A DNA stretch of 64,000 bases from an uncultured Rikenellaceae bacterium (GCA_944326945.1 CALVFY010000009.1:1-64000), one strand, 5' to 3'. Counted from the first letter of the stretch, positions 1 to 8,900 are shown. The notes: generated from the sequence alone by a model not told the origin. Program-made: numbers and translations.

Positions 1-822
1 ATAGAATTTCCCCCTTACGAGGAGGCAGAGGTAAGAGCGATCTGCGCAGACGGCACTGTTCTTTGTGACCTGTACGGCAATATGTCGGATGATAATACAT
101 GGGAGGATACGGACAGGAATGTGTCATTCCCGGTCGGTGGTCCGGTATTGTCTCTGGAATCGGGCGACTACCAGTCTATCGGGAAAGCCTGTTGTCGGGA
201 TGGCAATCTGGTAATTCCGGAGGATCGCCCGGTTCCATTGGATGATGAAACGGAATATCCCGTCGATGTTTATAAGAATGTATCGTTCCCGTCCGGCTAT
301 CCGGAAAGGGGCGGACAGTACCGGATGACTTTGGTTGAAACGGCCGATGAGATCCGGGTAAGCTGGGAGAAATATGTCCCGGAACCGGCAGAACCGGAGC
401 CGTCTGTGCTGCAAAATGAATTGGTATCTTTTGCAAGGATGTCGATCAACACCCTGTCGCTATCCGATGAACAGTCTTTGTCGGTTATGGATCTGTATCC
501 CCGCTGGGAAGAGTTTACGGGACAAGAGGTCGAGGCCGGCATGAAGATGAGGTACAATGAAAAGCTGTGGAAAGTATTGCAGAAGCATACGGTTCAGGAG
601 CAATACAAACCCGGCCCGGGCACGGAAAGCCTCTATACGGAGATCGTGGAAAGCCACTCGGGGAGCGAAGATGATCCGATTCCATATTCGGGGAACATGG
701 CCTTGGAGGAGGGCCGGTATTACACTCAGGGCGGCGTGGTATATCGCTGCACGCGAGACACCGGCATTCCTGTATATCAGTCACTGGCCGAATTGGTCGG
801 AATCTATGTCGAAACAGTCTAA
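1..822 (+). CDS. Phage structural-type protein, C-terminal part (5' end outside window)
   Basis: The reading frame is open from base 1, so the gene starts upstream of the window; an internal Met codon lies at 82. The visible 273 residues are acidic and hydrophilic with no signal peptide or membrane segment. The last 40 residues contain an NMALEEGRYYTQGGVVYRC pattern. Short Trp/Tyr/Cys-rich modules of this kind are common at the C-termini of phage tail and baseplate proteins and resemble CBM5/12-type modules. The gene is followed closely by a lysis-like cassette on the same strand, which supports a phage late-region location. The exact role (tail fibre, neck or appendage) is not recognised; the phage assignment is inferred from context. 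Confidence 0.55.
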   Translation: MEFPPYEEAEVRAICADGTVLCDLYGNMSDDNTWEDTDRNVSFPVGGPVLSLESGDYQSIGKACCRDGNLVIPEDRPVPLDDETEYPVDVYKNVSFPSGYPERGGQYRMTLVETADEIRVSWEKYVPEPAEPEPSVLQNELVSFARMSINTLSLSDEQSLSVMDLYPRWEEFTGQEVEAGMKMRYNEKLWKVLQKHTVQEQYKPGPGTESLYTEIVESHSGSEDDPIPYSGNMALEEGRYYTQGGVVYRCTRDTGIPVYQSLAELVGIYVETV

Positions 823-834
823 AAACGGGATGAG

Positions 835-1095
835 ATGAAAACAATGATTCAGAAGTGCCGGCAATGGCTGCAGGCGTTGCCGCAAGACAAACTGTGGCAT
901 GTGGTCGCAGGGTTGATCGTGGGCTCGTTCTTCGCGATCGTGCTGCCGATCGAGGCTCCTATTGTTCCGGTTGTGTTTGCCGGGGCGATCAAGGAGTTTG
1001 TGGATGACTGGCGCAAGGGGAGCGGTGATTGGCGTGATTTCGTCGCCACAGTATCCGGCGGGGCGGTTATCCAAGTAATGGTCTGGATCGGGTAA
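835..1095 (+). CDS. Small phage membrane protein, possible holin or lysis accessory protein
   Basis: An 86-residue protein starting 12 nt after the upstream stop codon. Residues about 20-55 are hydrophobic and could form one or two membrane segments (GLIVGSFFAIVLP, then APIVPVVFAGAIKEF), and a second hydrophobic patch lies near the C-terminus. The KLWHVVAGLIVG start resembles small DUF2279/VanZ-like phage membrane proteins of Bacteroidetes. It sits directly upstream of a second membrane protein and an M15 peptidase, the usual place for a holin. Function is inferred from position and size only. Confidence 0.5.
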   Translation: MKTMIQKCRQWLQALPQDKLWHVVAGLIVGSFFAIVLPIEAPIVPVVFAGAIKEFVDDWRKGSGDWRDFVATVSGGAVIQVMVWIG

Positions 1096-1107
1096 AAGAG
1101 AGGAAAG

Positions 1108-1788
1108 ATGAAGGATCGTGTAGGAGTTTTGGGACAGTTCGTGGCTTTGATCGAGAAGCTGGCCGCACTGGAGAAGAGATACGGTTTTTTCGATCTGCTC
1201 AAATCGGTGCTCCTGTTGGGGGTGATAGTGCTGCTGGGCTATGCGGTACTCGATCCGGGGGGAATATCGGAGCGTATAGAGCGGTTCCAACAGCGGGAAC
1301 ACCAGGACCGATTGGCTCGGCGTATCAAAGCGGAACCCGAAATAAGACTCCAGTTAGACCGGTTGCGGCTCACGTTGGGGGCCGAACGGGCCAGTCTGAT
1401 GGAGCTGCACAACGGCTCGAAAAATCTTTCAGACGTTCCGTTCCTCTATGCGGATATGCGGTATGAGTCGGCGGATACGCTGTTGGTGTCGTGGCAGTAT
1501 CAGAATGTTTCCTTGTCTCATTATCCGATGGCGTCGATGCTGTTCGAACGGGGCTACTGGTACGGCTCCATGTCGGAATTGGAGACGGTTGACCGCCGTC
1601 TGGCGGGGAATATGAAGATGAATGGGATCGGGTATGTCGCGTTTATGCTGCTGGAGAGTGCCGACACCCCCTTGGGATTATTGTCCGTTTCGTATAAGTG
1701 CGATTCATTGACCCTGACGGACAAGCGTCGTTTGGGGAACTCTATCCGGCGGACGGGGGCGGCCCTTTGCGGATTACTCACAAAATAG
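1108..1788 (+). CDS. Membrane-anchored protein with GAF-like C-terminal domain, in phage lysis cassette
   Basis: A 226-residue protein with a purine-rich ribosome site (AGAGAGGAAAG) just before the ATG. It has a short cytoplasmic N-terminus, one clear membrane helix at about residues 30-48 (SVLLLGVIVLLGYAVL), a charged helical stretch at about 50-85, then a globular domain whose pattern (LGAERASLMELHNGSKNL, later GIGYVAFMLLES and PLGLLSVSY) resembles a GAF sensor fold. Located between a small membrane protein and an endolysin-like peptidase. A holin-like or lysis-timing role is possible but inferred; no family name is certain. Confidence 0.5.
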   Translation: MKDRVGVLGQFVALIEKLAALEKRYGFFDLLKSVLLLGVIVLLGYAVLDPGGISERIERFQQREHQDRLARRIKAEPEIRLQLDRLRLTLGAERASLMELHNGSKNLSDVPFLYADMRYESADTLLVSWQYQNVSLSHYPMASMLFERGYWYGSMSELETVDRRLAGNMKMNGIGYVAFMLLESADTPLGLLSVSYKCDSLTLTDKRRLGNSIRRTGAALCGLLTK

Positions 1789-1799
1789 AATAGCAGACT

Positions 1800-2201
1800 A
1801 TGGGGAAATATTTTACAATGGGAGAGTTGACCCGTTCGTCAGAGGCGATCAGACTTGGAATAGACAATACTCCGCCGCCGGCAGTGAAAGTGCGATTGAA
1901 TACGTTGATCACCCGCCTGCTCGATCCTCTGCGGGAATTGTGGGGCGGTCCGATTACGGTGACCAGCGGGTTCCGGTGTCCGGTACTGAACAAGAAGGTA
2001 GGTGGCGTTCCCTCGTCGCAACATGTGCGGGGAGAGGCTGCCGACATTACGGTCGGCACTCCGGAGGATAACCGCAAGCTGTTCGATCTGATCGTCTCGT
2101 CGGGTTTGGAGTTCGACCAGCTGATCGACGAAAGCAATTACACTTGGCTGCATGTCTCGTATTCCGACAACAACCGGAAACAAATCCTGCATTTGAAATG
2201 A
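1800..2201 (+). CDS. M15-family peptidase, endolysin-like (D-Ala-D-Ala carboxypeptidase fold)
   Basis: A 133-residue single-domain protein of the Peptidase_M15_3 type. The family's zinc site is visible: SSQHVRGEAADI (SxHxxGxAxD, giving His and Asp ligands) and the late WLHVS motif supplying the second His. ITVTSGFRCPVLN is the conserved entry strand. Such enzymes cut peptide bonds in peptidoglycan stems and commonly serve as endolysins in Bacteroidetes prophages. It has no signal peptide, so it would need a holin or pinholin to reach the wall; two candidate membrane proteins lie just upstream. Its stop overlaps the next start by four bases (ATGA). Confidence 0.85.
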   Translation: MGKYFTMGELTRSSEAIRLGIDNTPPPAVKVRLNTLITRLLDPLRELWGGPITVTSGFRCPVLNKKVGGVPSSQHVRGEAADITVGTPEDNRKLFDLIVSSGLEFDQLIDESNYTWLHVSYSDNNRKQILHLK

Positions 2202-2680
2202 AAACAGCGATTCCGATAGTTTCAGCCATCTTTTTTTGTCTGGTATTCTTTCTCCTGGGGCGGCGATATGAACGGAACCGACCGTTTGATTTGCCGCTGC
2301 CGGATACGGTGATTCGTGTCGATACGATTCGGGATACGGTACCTGTCCCCCAAAAGGTATATGTGGCTCGAATCGATACCTGTTGGATGCCCCGGGCGGC
2401 CGACACGGTCTATGTTTCGGATACGGTTCCGGTATTGGTCCCTGTCGAGCGGAAAGAGTATGCTACGGCGGAATACAGGGCCGTGGTGGAGGGCTGGCGT
2501 CCCTCGTTGGTAGAGATGGAAGTTTACCCGAGGACGCAGACAGTCACAAAGTATCTTACCCGTGAGACAATCCGTAAGACCCGGTGGGGTATCGGCCTGC
2601 AAGTTGGATATGGAGTGTGCGAATCACGCATGACCCCCTATCTGGGCGTCGGTGTGCAGTATAATATTTTTAGTTGGTAG
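2198..2680 (+). CDS. DUF6808-like phage protein, single N-terminal membrane helix; spanin-like candidate
   Basis: The ATG at 2198 overlaps the M15 stop (ATGA), which favours this start over an upstream in-frame Met at 2144; this gives 160 residues. One N-terminal membrane helix (about residues 6-20) precedes a long Thr/Val/Asp-rich extended region with repeated DTV/DTI units (VIRVDTIRDTV, ADTVYVSDTV). The C-terminus (WGIGLQVGYGV, YLGVGVQYNIF) looks like two outer-membrane-type beta strands ending in an aromatic residue. This matches recalled DUF6808 proteins of Bacteroides prophages. The layout (inner-membrane anchor, periplasm-spanning linker, outer-membrane-like end) and position after the endolysin suggest a spanin role, which is inference. 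Its 3' end overlaps the convergent integrase gene by 11 bases. Confidence 0.6.
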   Translation: MKTAIPIVSAIFFCLVFFLLGRRYERNRPFDLPLPDTVIRVDTIRDTVPVPQKVYVARIDTCWMPRAADTVYVSDTVPVLVPVERKEYATAEYRAVVEGWRPSLVEMEVYPRTQTVTKYLTRETIRKTRWGIGLQVGYGVCESRMTPYLGVGVQYNIFSW

Positions 2681-3917
2681 AACACTTCACTGCCTCTATC
2701 ACTTGACGGATAGCCCGGTCGATTTTTTTCTGGTCAAATTTGATGTAAATATCTGTTACTTCGGTTCCGCCATGTCCCAATGTGGCGGCAATGGTTTCCT
2801 TTGGGATCTCCAGTTCGGCGGCTATAGTGGTCCATGTGTGGCGTGCCCAATAGGTAGACAAACCAGGGAATAAGGGGGTTTTCTGCTTCTTCCGAAGTTT
2901 TCCTGCTTTGTCTTTCACTATTTCAATGGGGCCAATCTCGGAAATATTCTTGTTTAATCGATGCTGATAGTCCTTATAATTTTGGTACCTGTCGAGAATG
3001 TTTAAAAGATACTCTTTCCCCTTGTATCGCTCGATAATCTCCATTGCTTCCGGTTCCACTTTTATTTTGTATAACCGGCCCGTCTTTGCCCTGCGATATT
3101 CGATATATCCATTACGAACTTCTTTCAAATGACAAAGATCTATGATGTTGATCCCTCCGAGGTAGAAGATCAGCATGAAGATGTCCCGGTATTGCCTTTG
3201 GCTCTCTTCGCATTCGTAGTCACGAAACTGCCGGAGCTGTTCGATGGTCAGGGAGCGTTTGGGCGTCGCCTCTTTGGGCATTTTAAACCGCCGGAAAGGA
3301 TAGCAATTCATCGGCAATAGTTCCCGGTCGATCGCATCATTGAACAGGGTGCGGATGTTGCGCAGGTAGATGGCGCGGGCATTCGGCTTCATGCCTTGCC
3401 GTTGCATGAAGTTGTCAAAGTCCTTTATCCATCCGTAGTTCATTTGCTCAAAAGTGAGCGTTTCCGGATTGGTGAACTCGGCAATCTTACGATAGGTACA
3501 CTCGTATGTGCCCAGCGTGTTCGGCTTTGTCATTGTGGACGTGTAGGCCGTATATCTGTCTTTGAAAAGAAGTGGCGTATCTTCATTATTTTCCACCAAA
3601 CCGTTTCCTTCCAATTCTCTTTTCAACTCTTGATTCGACATGTGAGGCAGTCTCCCGGATAAAGACAGGTTTAATAACTTTGCCTTGGTTTGAATCATTC
3701 TTTGGTTAATATAGGCAGCTTCCATCTTTCGTCCGGGAGGGTAGGTGGTCACTTCGAAGTTGTCGCGGATGACGGTCTGTTGCGTGAATTCATCCGGAGT
3801 CATATACACTTTCAGATTGATAAGAAATGACCCTTTATGGTTTACGGCTATTTTAATCGGACAGCTTCCGTCTTTCCGAGGGGACCGGGTGTCAAAGTAA
3901 AGTTTAATCGAGGCCAT
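2670..3917 (-). CDS. Tyrosine recombinase / site-specific integrase (Bacteroidetes type)
   Basis: A 415-residue protein with an N-terminal arm-type DNA-binding domain (about 1-95), a SAM-like core-binding domain (about 105-205) and a C-terminal catalytic domain. Visible catalytic features: the beta-hairpin Lys in YRRAKTGRLY, the second Arg in YWARHTW, the His in LGHGG and the nucleophile Tyr in TDIYIKFD. The first catalytic Arg position (GLRxxEL in XerD) reads GINIIDL, so Asn seems to replace it. It starts near a tRNA-Pro fragment and three 10-bp repeats, as expected for an integrase next to its attachment site. It is transcribed away from that site and converges on the phage lysis genes. Confidence 0.92.
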   Translation of the reverse strand: MASIKLYFDTRSPRKDGSCPIKIAVNHKGSFLINLKVYMTPDEFTQQTVIRDNFEVTTYPPGRKMEAAYINQRMIQTKAKLLNLSLSGRLPHMSNQELKRELEGNGLVENNEDTPLLFKDRYTAYTSTMTKPNTLGTYECTYRKIAEFTNPETLTFEQMNYGWIKDFDNFMQRQGMKPNARAIYLRNIRTLFNDAIDRELLPMNCYPFRRFKMPKEATPKRSLTIEQLRQFRDYECEESQRQYRDIFMLIFYLGGINIIDLCHLKEVRNGYIEYRRAKTGRLYKIKVEPEAMEIIERYKGKEYLLNILDRYQNYKDYQHRLNKNISEIGPIEIVKDKAGKLRKKQKTPLFPGLSTYWARHTWTTIAAELEIPKETIAATLGHGGTEVTDIYIKFDQKKIDRAIRQVIEAVKCSTN

Positions 3918-3948
3918 TTTTGCATATTTTTTGCATGAAATTTACTGC

Positions 3949-3978
3949 AAATTCCCTTAAATTCCCTCAAATTCCCGT
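3949..3978. repeat. Three 10-bp phased direct repeats, candidate integrase arm sites
   Basis: Three tandem units AAATTCCCTT, AAATTCCCTC and AAATTCCCGT follow each other with exact 10-bp spacing, about one helical turn, just upstream of the integrase start. Two TTTTTGCAT copies lie between them and the gene. Integrases with an arm-binding N-terminal domain use such repeats near attP, and autoregulation would also fit. Role inferred. Confidence 0.6.
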
Positions 3979-4026
3979 TGTTTTTACGCAAAAAATAACC
4001 GATTAATAGAGAATTTGCCTAAACAA

Positions 4027-4070
4027 AAAAGCCTTAACAATCTTGTATTTTATTGATTGTCAAGGCTTTT
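4027..4070 (-). terminator. Intrinsic terminator downstream of the tRNA-Pro 3' fragment
   Basis: A 16-bp inverted repeat (AAAAGCCTTAACAATC at 4027-4042, GATTGTCAAGGCTTTT at 4055-4070) with one mismatch and a 12-nt loop, T-rich on both strands. It follows the tRNA fragment on the minus strand by about 10 bases, as a tRNA terminator would. Confidence 0.75.
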
Positions 4071-4078
4071 GATTGTTG

Positions 4079-4123
4079 TCGGGGTAGCGGGATTCGAACC
4101 CACGACCCCCTGCTCCCAAAGCA
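4079..4123 (-). repeat. 3' half of a tRNA-Pro (UGG) gene: probable att core
   Basis: Read on the minus strand, the sequence holds an intact anticodon loop TTTGGGA (anticodon TGG at 4118-4116), the 3' anticodon strand GCAGG, variable loop GGGTC, T-arm GTGGG-TTCGAAT-CCCGC, acceptor strand TACCCCG and discriminator A. Only three of five bases of the 5' anticodon strand remain and no D-arm or 5' acceptor strand is present, so it is not a functional tRNA. Such 3' tRNA halves are typical cores left by tyrosine-recombinase elements, and the integrase gene lies 160 bases away. The side facing away from the integrase is not tRNA-like, which is discussed in the findings. Confidence 0.85.
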
Positions 4124-4535
4124 TTTGATTTTTGCTGTCGCATGTTTTTTGCAGGTTTGTTAGGACGGAAAATATTAGTGTCGTAACGTGAAGGCAAGAG
4201 GCACGATAAATGTGCCATAACCGGCGGAATACGTTAATCATGAAACATTATATGATGAAAAAGAGAACGTCCGCTGGGTGTCGGCGTACATCCGCATCGC
4301 GGCCCACGGACCCTTCGTGATGAACATTTTCTCTTCACAGGCAATTCAAATTGGTATTCCCAGTGTCGCAAAAAAAATAATTCCGACGTGTTATAGGAAT
4401 AAATTATCGCTAAATTTCATATATTTACCGCGATAAACCAACCGATTAAAGGCGACGCCTATGGCATAGACAGGAATAGACAGACAAATATAAAAAGCGT
4501 TAGCTTTTATTCTTATTTCAGAAACTACCACTTTT
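4124..4535. other. Non-coding stretch beyond the att core
   Basis: No convincing gene is seen on either strand. It begins with sequence that should be tRNA 5' half if the tRNA were intact, but is not. Around 4267-4320 there is an imperfect inverted repeat (GTCCGCTGGG against CCCACGGAC). The region could be the true chromosomal flank of the element, or the edge of another decayed insertion. Confidence 0.5.
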
Positions 4536-4660
4536 AGCGTGCCCGAGGGTAAAGGGCGTAAACGCTCACGGAGATGTGGACCATATCCGTTTATGTGGGT
4601 GCAAGCTGTGGTAGACCTCAGAAACAGATGGAAAAGGTACTGTCCCACCTCTTTTTATAT
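4536..4660 (+). ncRNA. Candidate structured RNA or leader with terminator-like end
   Basis: Consecutive hairpins can be drawn on the plus strand: AGCGT/ACGCT with inner GCCC/GGGC (4536-4566), CGGAGATGTGG against CCATATCCG (4569-4589, one bulge), and GTGGG/CCCAC (4595-4648) followed by CTCTTTTTAT. A further small hairpin TCCACC/GGTGGA lies at 4675-4694, just before the outer-membrane protein gene. It could be an attenuated leader or a small RNA. It does not match a riboswitch class that I can name. Confidence 0.3.
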
Positions 4661-4707
4661 GTATAACTAAAACATCCACCGGGGGACGGGTGGAAACAAA
4701 TAGCACT

Positions 4708-5508
4708 ATGAAACACAAACTACTGATTCTCTCTCTTTCGGTTATGGCAGTGTTTGCCGTATCTTTTCGGGCGGCAGCCCAAGAACCCGGGCAATCCGAC
4801 GACAAGGCAGGTGAGGTGGATTCCCTGCAAGCTGTCGTCAATTCTCTCAACGCCCGTGTACAGTCTGCCGAGCAGGCCGAGCTTGACCGGGCGATCTGGA
4901 AAAACCGCTCCAAGTATTTCAACATCGGCTATGTCAACCAGAAACTGACGGACAAGACCTACGGCGGTGAACTGAAAAGCGATTTCGGCGTGTCGCTGAG
5001 TTGGGGTAAGACCTACTATCTGCACAAGAAACCGCTGTTTAACATGATGAAGATTGGCCTCGACTGGTCATGGCTCGATATCAACTATGCCAAATCTTCG
5101 TTAGAAGATTTCGACTTTGAGACGAACGAGACCTTCACATCCGACATACACCAGGCCGAGTTCGGTATGCAGTTCGGTCCCTCGGTGACGGTGAATCCGG
5201 TGCATCACCTGAAAGTGGGGGCCTATTTCCGCGTTACGCCATCCTATTCGCTGTTATACCTCGATGAAACCGTACACCATCATTTCGTCGCTTTCTGCAA
5301 TGCCGGTCTGACCGTGGCCTGGAAAGTGGTGTCGGTCGGCGCCGAATGGCGTTGGGGAACGGCCAAATATGACGGAATGACATTCGACGAATCCGAGTTG
5401 GACGAGGACGACATGAGCGATCCGTCGGTGGACGACGTTCTCAAAAACGTTCCTGACCGCAAATTCAAAACCAGTTCGTTCCGTATATACTTCGGATTCC
5501 GCTTCTGA
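4708..5508 (+). CDS. Outer-membrane beta-barrel protein, function unknown
   Basis: The ATG at 4708 gives 266 residues starting with a clean signal peptide (MKHKLLILSLSVMAVFAVSF, cut near AAAQ); an in-frame GTG at 4690 is less likely. After it comes a short coiled-coil-like segment at about 35-62 (VDSLQAVVNSLNARVQSAEQA), then alternating amphipathic strands (FNIGYVNQKL, VSLSWGKTYYL, MMKIGLDWSWLDINY) and a terminal FRIYFGFRF strand ending in Phe, the usual outer-membrane insertion signal. No catalytic motif is visible. It stands alone, with a terminator after it. Its substrate or partner is unknown. Confidence 0.7.
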   Translation: MKHKLLILSLSVMAVFAVSFRAAAQEPGQSDDKAGEVDSLQAVVNSLNARVQSAEQAELDRAIWKNRSKYFNIGYVNQKLTDKTYGGELKSDFGVSLSWGKTYYLHKKPLFNMMKIGLDWSWLDINYAKSSLEDFDFETNETFTSDIHQAEFGMQFGPSVTVNPVHHLKVGAYFRVTPSYSLLYLDETVHHHFVAFCNAGLTVAWKVVSVGAEWRWGTAKYDGMTFDESELDEDDMSDPSVDDVLKNVPDRKFKTSSFRIYFGFRF

Positions 5509-5983
5509 TAACGGAGACAATCTCATTCATCCTGTATCGGACCGACCCTGTTGTTTCAACACGATAGGAGTTGTCGGTCCCCTGGCAGCATATTTCTGTC
5601 AGTATGATATTACCGGACCGGGACACATGAGGGCCGATGCCCTGTGTCCCGGTTTTGTTGTATCCGGTTTGAGGCACGGTAAATATTACCATGCGTCTGG
5701 AACGCATTGTCCGTAATTCGTGACAGTGTCGGGACATGCGGCCATAGGAGGTTCTGTGCACGGGTATTCGATTTTCGGCCAACCGGAGGGGTGCGGTTTC
5801 AGTTTGCATCATTTGAATAATAAAAAATGAAAAAAATCTTCTTTTTCTTGAAAAAATTTGTATTTCATTAATATAATTAATATTTTGTTACACAAATCAG
5901 TTTAATAAGACTTAATTTGTTGTGTGATGTGAATTGATATAAAATTTTATACTTCAACTTAATACTAACCAAAACTACCTAAC
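5509..5983. other. Intergenic region before the PUL
   Basis: Holds the terminator at 5617-5660 and, from about 5815, a very A+T-rich leader ahead of the SusC gene with several TTTG tetramers. No exact TAnnTTTG box was found there (nearest: TATTTTG near 5890 and TAATTTG near 5915), so the PUL promoter cannot be placed. No sigma/anti-sigma pair or HTCS lies next to the PUL on this side. Confidence 0.5.
5617..5660 (+). terminator. Strong intrinsic terminator
   Basis: Perfect 11-bp stem ACCGGGACACA (5617-5627) with TGTGTCCCGGT (5643-5653), plus an inner GGGC/GCCC helix, followed by TTTGTTG. It closes the outer-membrane protein transcript. Confidence 0.8.
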
Positions 5984-8900
5984 ATGAGAAAATTGACGAT
6001 TCTGTTTTGTCTGTTTTTTTCGATTCCATGTCTGGCAAAGCAGATTACCGTGTCGGGAGTGGTGACCGAAACCGTTAGCGACGGGAGTTCGGTTCCGCTT
6101 TCCGGTGTGACTGTAGTGGTCGCCGGGTCCACCCGGGGAGTAATTACGGATGAAAAGGGGTTTTTCGAGATCAAGGCGAGTGCCGACGACAAGTTGGTCT
6201 TCTCGTTTCTTGGCTATGAAGAACAGACTGTTGACATCGATGGCCGTTCGACGATCAATGTCACCATGAAAAGTAAAAGCGAGACGATGGATGCCGTGAC
6301 TGTCGTAGCGTTCGGCCGTCAGAAGAAGGAATCGGTTATCGGATCGATTACGACTGTCAATACGAAGGATATCAAGGTCCCTTCGAGCAACCTGACTACG
6401 GCGCTGGCCGGAAGAGTCGCCGGTGTGATCGCCTACCAGCGAAGCGGGGAGCCCGGTCAGGACAATGCGGATTTCTTTATCCGCGGCGTGACAACTTTCG
6501 GCTATAAACAGGACCCGCTGATTCTGATCGACGGAATGGAGGCTTCGAAGACCGATCTGGCCCGGCTCCAGCCGGATGACATCGGAAGTTTTTCGATTAT
6601 GAAAGATGCGACGGCCACCGCACTCTATGGTTCCCGTGCAGCGAACGGGGTGATTCTCATCACGACAAAAGAGGGTAGCGAGGGCCAGGCGCAGGTCAAT
6701 GTGCGTTTCGAAAATTCGTTTTCGATGCCGACGCGTACCATCGAATTGGCCGATCCGATTACCTACATGCGGTTGCACAACGAATCCGTTCTGACCCGCG
6801 ATCCATTGGGCGAAACGCTTTATTCACAGCGGCAGATAGATAATACGATCGCGGGCGTCAACCCGTATGTCTATCCGGCGACCGATTGGTACGATATGCT
6901 TTTCAAGGATTACACGGTGAACCAGCGGGTCAATGTCAATATGAAAGGAGGCGGCAATGTGGCGAGATACTACGTGGCGGGTACCTTCAATCAGGACAAC
7001 GGCGTGATGAAGGTCGATAGTCGCAACAACTTCAACAATAATATTGATCTGAAAACCTATTCGTTGCTTACCAACGTGAATATCAATGTGACGAAATCGA
7101 CGAAAGTGACCGCCCGTCTGAAAGGGAATTTCGACGATTATACGGGGCCGATCTATGGGGGGGCGAACATGTATCGGCGGGTGATGCGCGCCAGTCCCGT
7201 ACTATTTCCTGCCTATTATCCGCCAAGCGACGGACAGGGGAAAACGCATATTCTGTTCGGTAACTACGGCGAAGGCAAATATATCAATCCGTATGCCGAT
7301 CTTGTCAAAGGATATAAGGAGTATTCCCGGGCGAAGATGAGCGCCCAGTTCGAAATCGAACAGGATTTTTCGCAAATCATTACCCCTGGGCTCTCTCTGA
7401 ACGCGATGGTGAATACGAATCGCGAGTCGTATTTCGACGTTTCCCGTTCGTACAAACCTTTCTGGTATCAGATCGGAATGTATGACCGTACCAGCAACAC
7501 CTATACCCTGAGCCCGATCAACGAAGACGGAGGAACCGAATATCTGGATTATTCGGAGGGAGAAAAGGAGGTCTTTTCCGTGTTCTACATGCAGGCGGCC
7601 CTCAATTACAACCGGACGTTCAACAAGAATCACAATCTGAGCGGTATGCTGGTCTATATGATGCAGAACCAATTGGAGGGGAATGCCAGTTCGTTGCTGC
7701 TGTCGCTTCCTTACCGTAATGTGGGGCTGTCCGGGCGTTTTACCTATGCCTTTGCTGACCGTTATTTCACGGAATTCAATTTCGGTTACAACGGATCGGA
7801 GCGTTTTTACAAAACCGAACGGTGGGGTTTTTTCCCTTCGGTAGGTGTCGGATGGATGGTCTCCAATGAGAAATTCATGCAACCGTTGTCGAAACAGATC
7901 TCCCGGTTGAAAATCCGCGGTAGTTACGGCTTGACCGGAAACGATCAGATAGGAAGTGCTTCGGACCGCTTTTTTTATCTGTCGGACATTAATATGAACG
8001 ATAGCGGAAAGGGCGCTTCTTTCGGTTGGGAGCAGAACGATTACCGGCGTAATGGAGTCAGCGTCAACCGTTACGAGAATCTCAATGTTACCTGGGAAGT
8101 ATCGAAGAAATTGAATTTGGCCGTCGAACTCGAATTGTTCAACAGCCTCGAAATCATTGCCGAATATTTTCGTGAACGAAGAGAGAGTATCCTGATGGCC
8201 CGTGCTGACGTGCCCAGTACGATGGGGTTGCAGTCCACGGTCAAGGCGAATCTGGGTAAGGCCAGGGGAGAAGGGGTCGATATTTCGCTCGACTATAAAA
8301 AATCCTTTTCGCCCGATTTTTGGCTTACGGCGCGAGGCAACTTCACGTATTCCAAAAGTAAGTACCTGGAATACGAAGAGCCGGAATATGACGAAAGGTA
8401 CTTGAGTCGTATCGGTTATCCGATTTCCCAGACGTGGGGTTATATCGCGGAACGTCTTTTCATTGACGACGAAGACGTGCGTTCGTCGCCCGTACAGGGT
8501 TTCGGAGAGTATGGTGCCGGTGATATCAAATACCGCGATGTGAATGGCGACGGAACGATCACGACTCTGGACCGGGTGCCGATCGGCTATCCGAAGACTC
8601 CTGAGATCGTTTATGGTTTCGGTTTTTCGCTGGGATTCAAAAATTGGGATTTGTCGGCTTTCTTTCAGGGATCGGCCCGCTCTTCCTTCTGGATTGACGT
8701 GGAGAATACGGCTCCGTTTATCGACAGCGACGGAAGTTCTTCCACCGTGTCGCAGAACCAGTTGCTCAAAGCCTATGCCGACAGTTTCTGGTCCGAAGAC
8801 AATCGCAATATTTATGCGCTTTGGCCGCGGCTGAGTTCTACGCTCAACGATAATAACGCGCAGACCAGTACGTGGTTCATGCAGGACGGATCGTTTTTGC

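Noticed and set aside
4050..4241. A 63-codon minus-strand frame with a GSNPATPTT-type ending
   Set aside because: This peptide is the typical false translation of a tRNA 3' half; the bases are explained by the tRNA-Pro fragment.
4124..4707. Named riboswitch (cobalamin, TPP, FMN, SAM) upstream of the barrel protein
   Set aside because: None of the conserved core motifs of these classes could be found; only generic hairpins.
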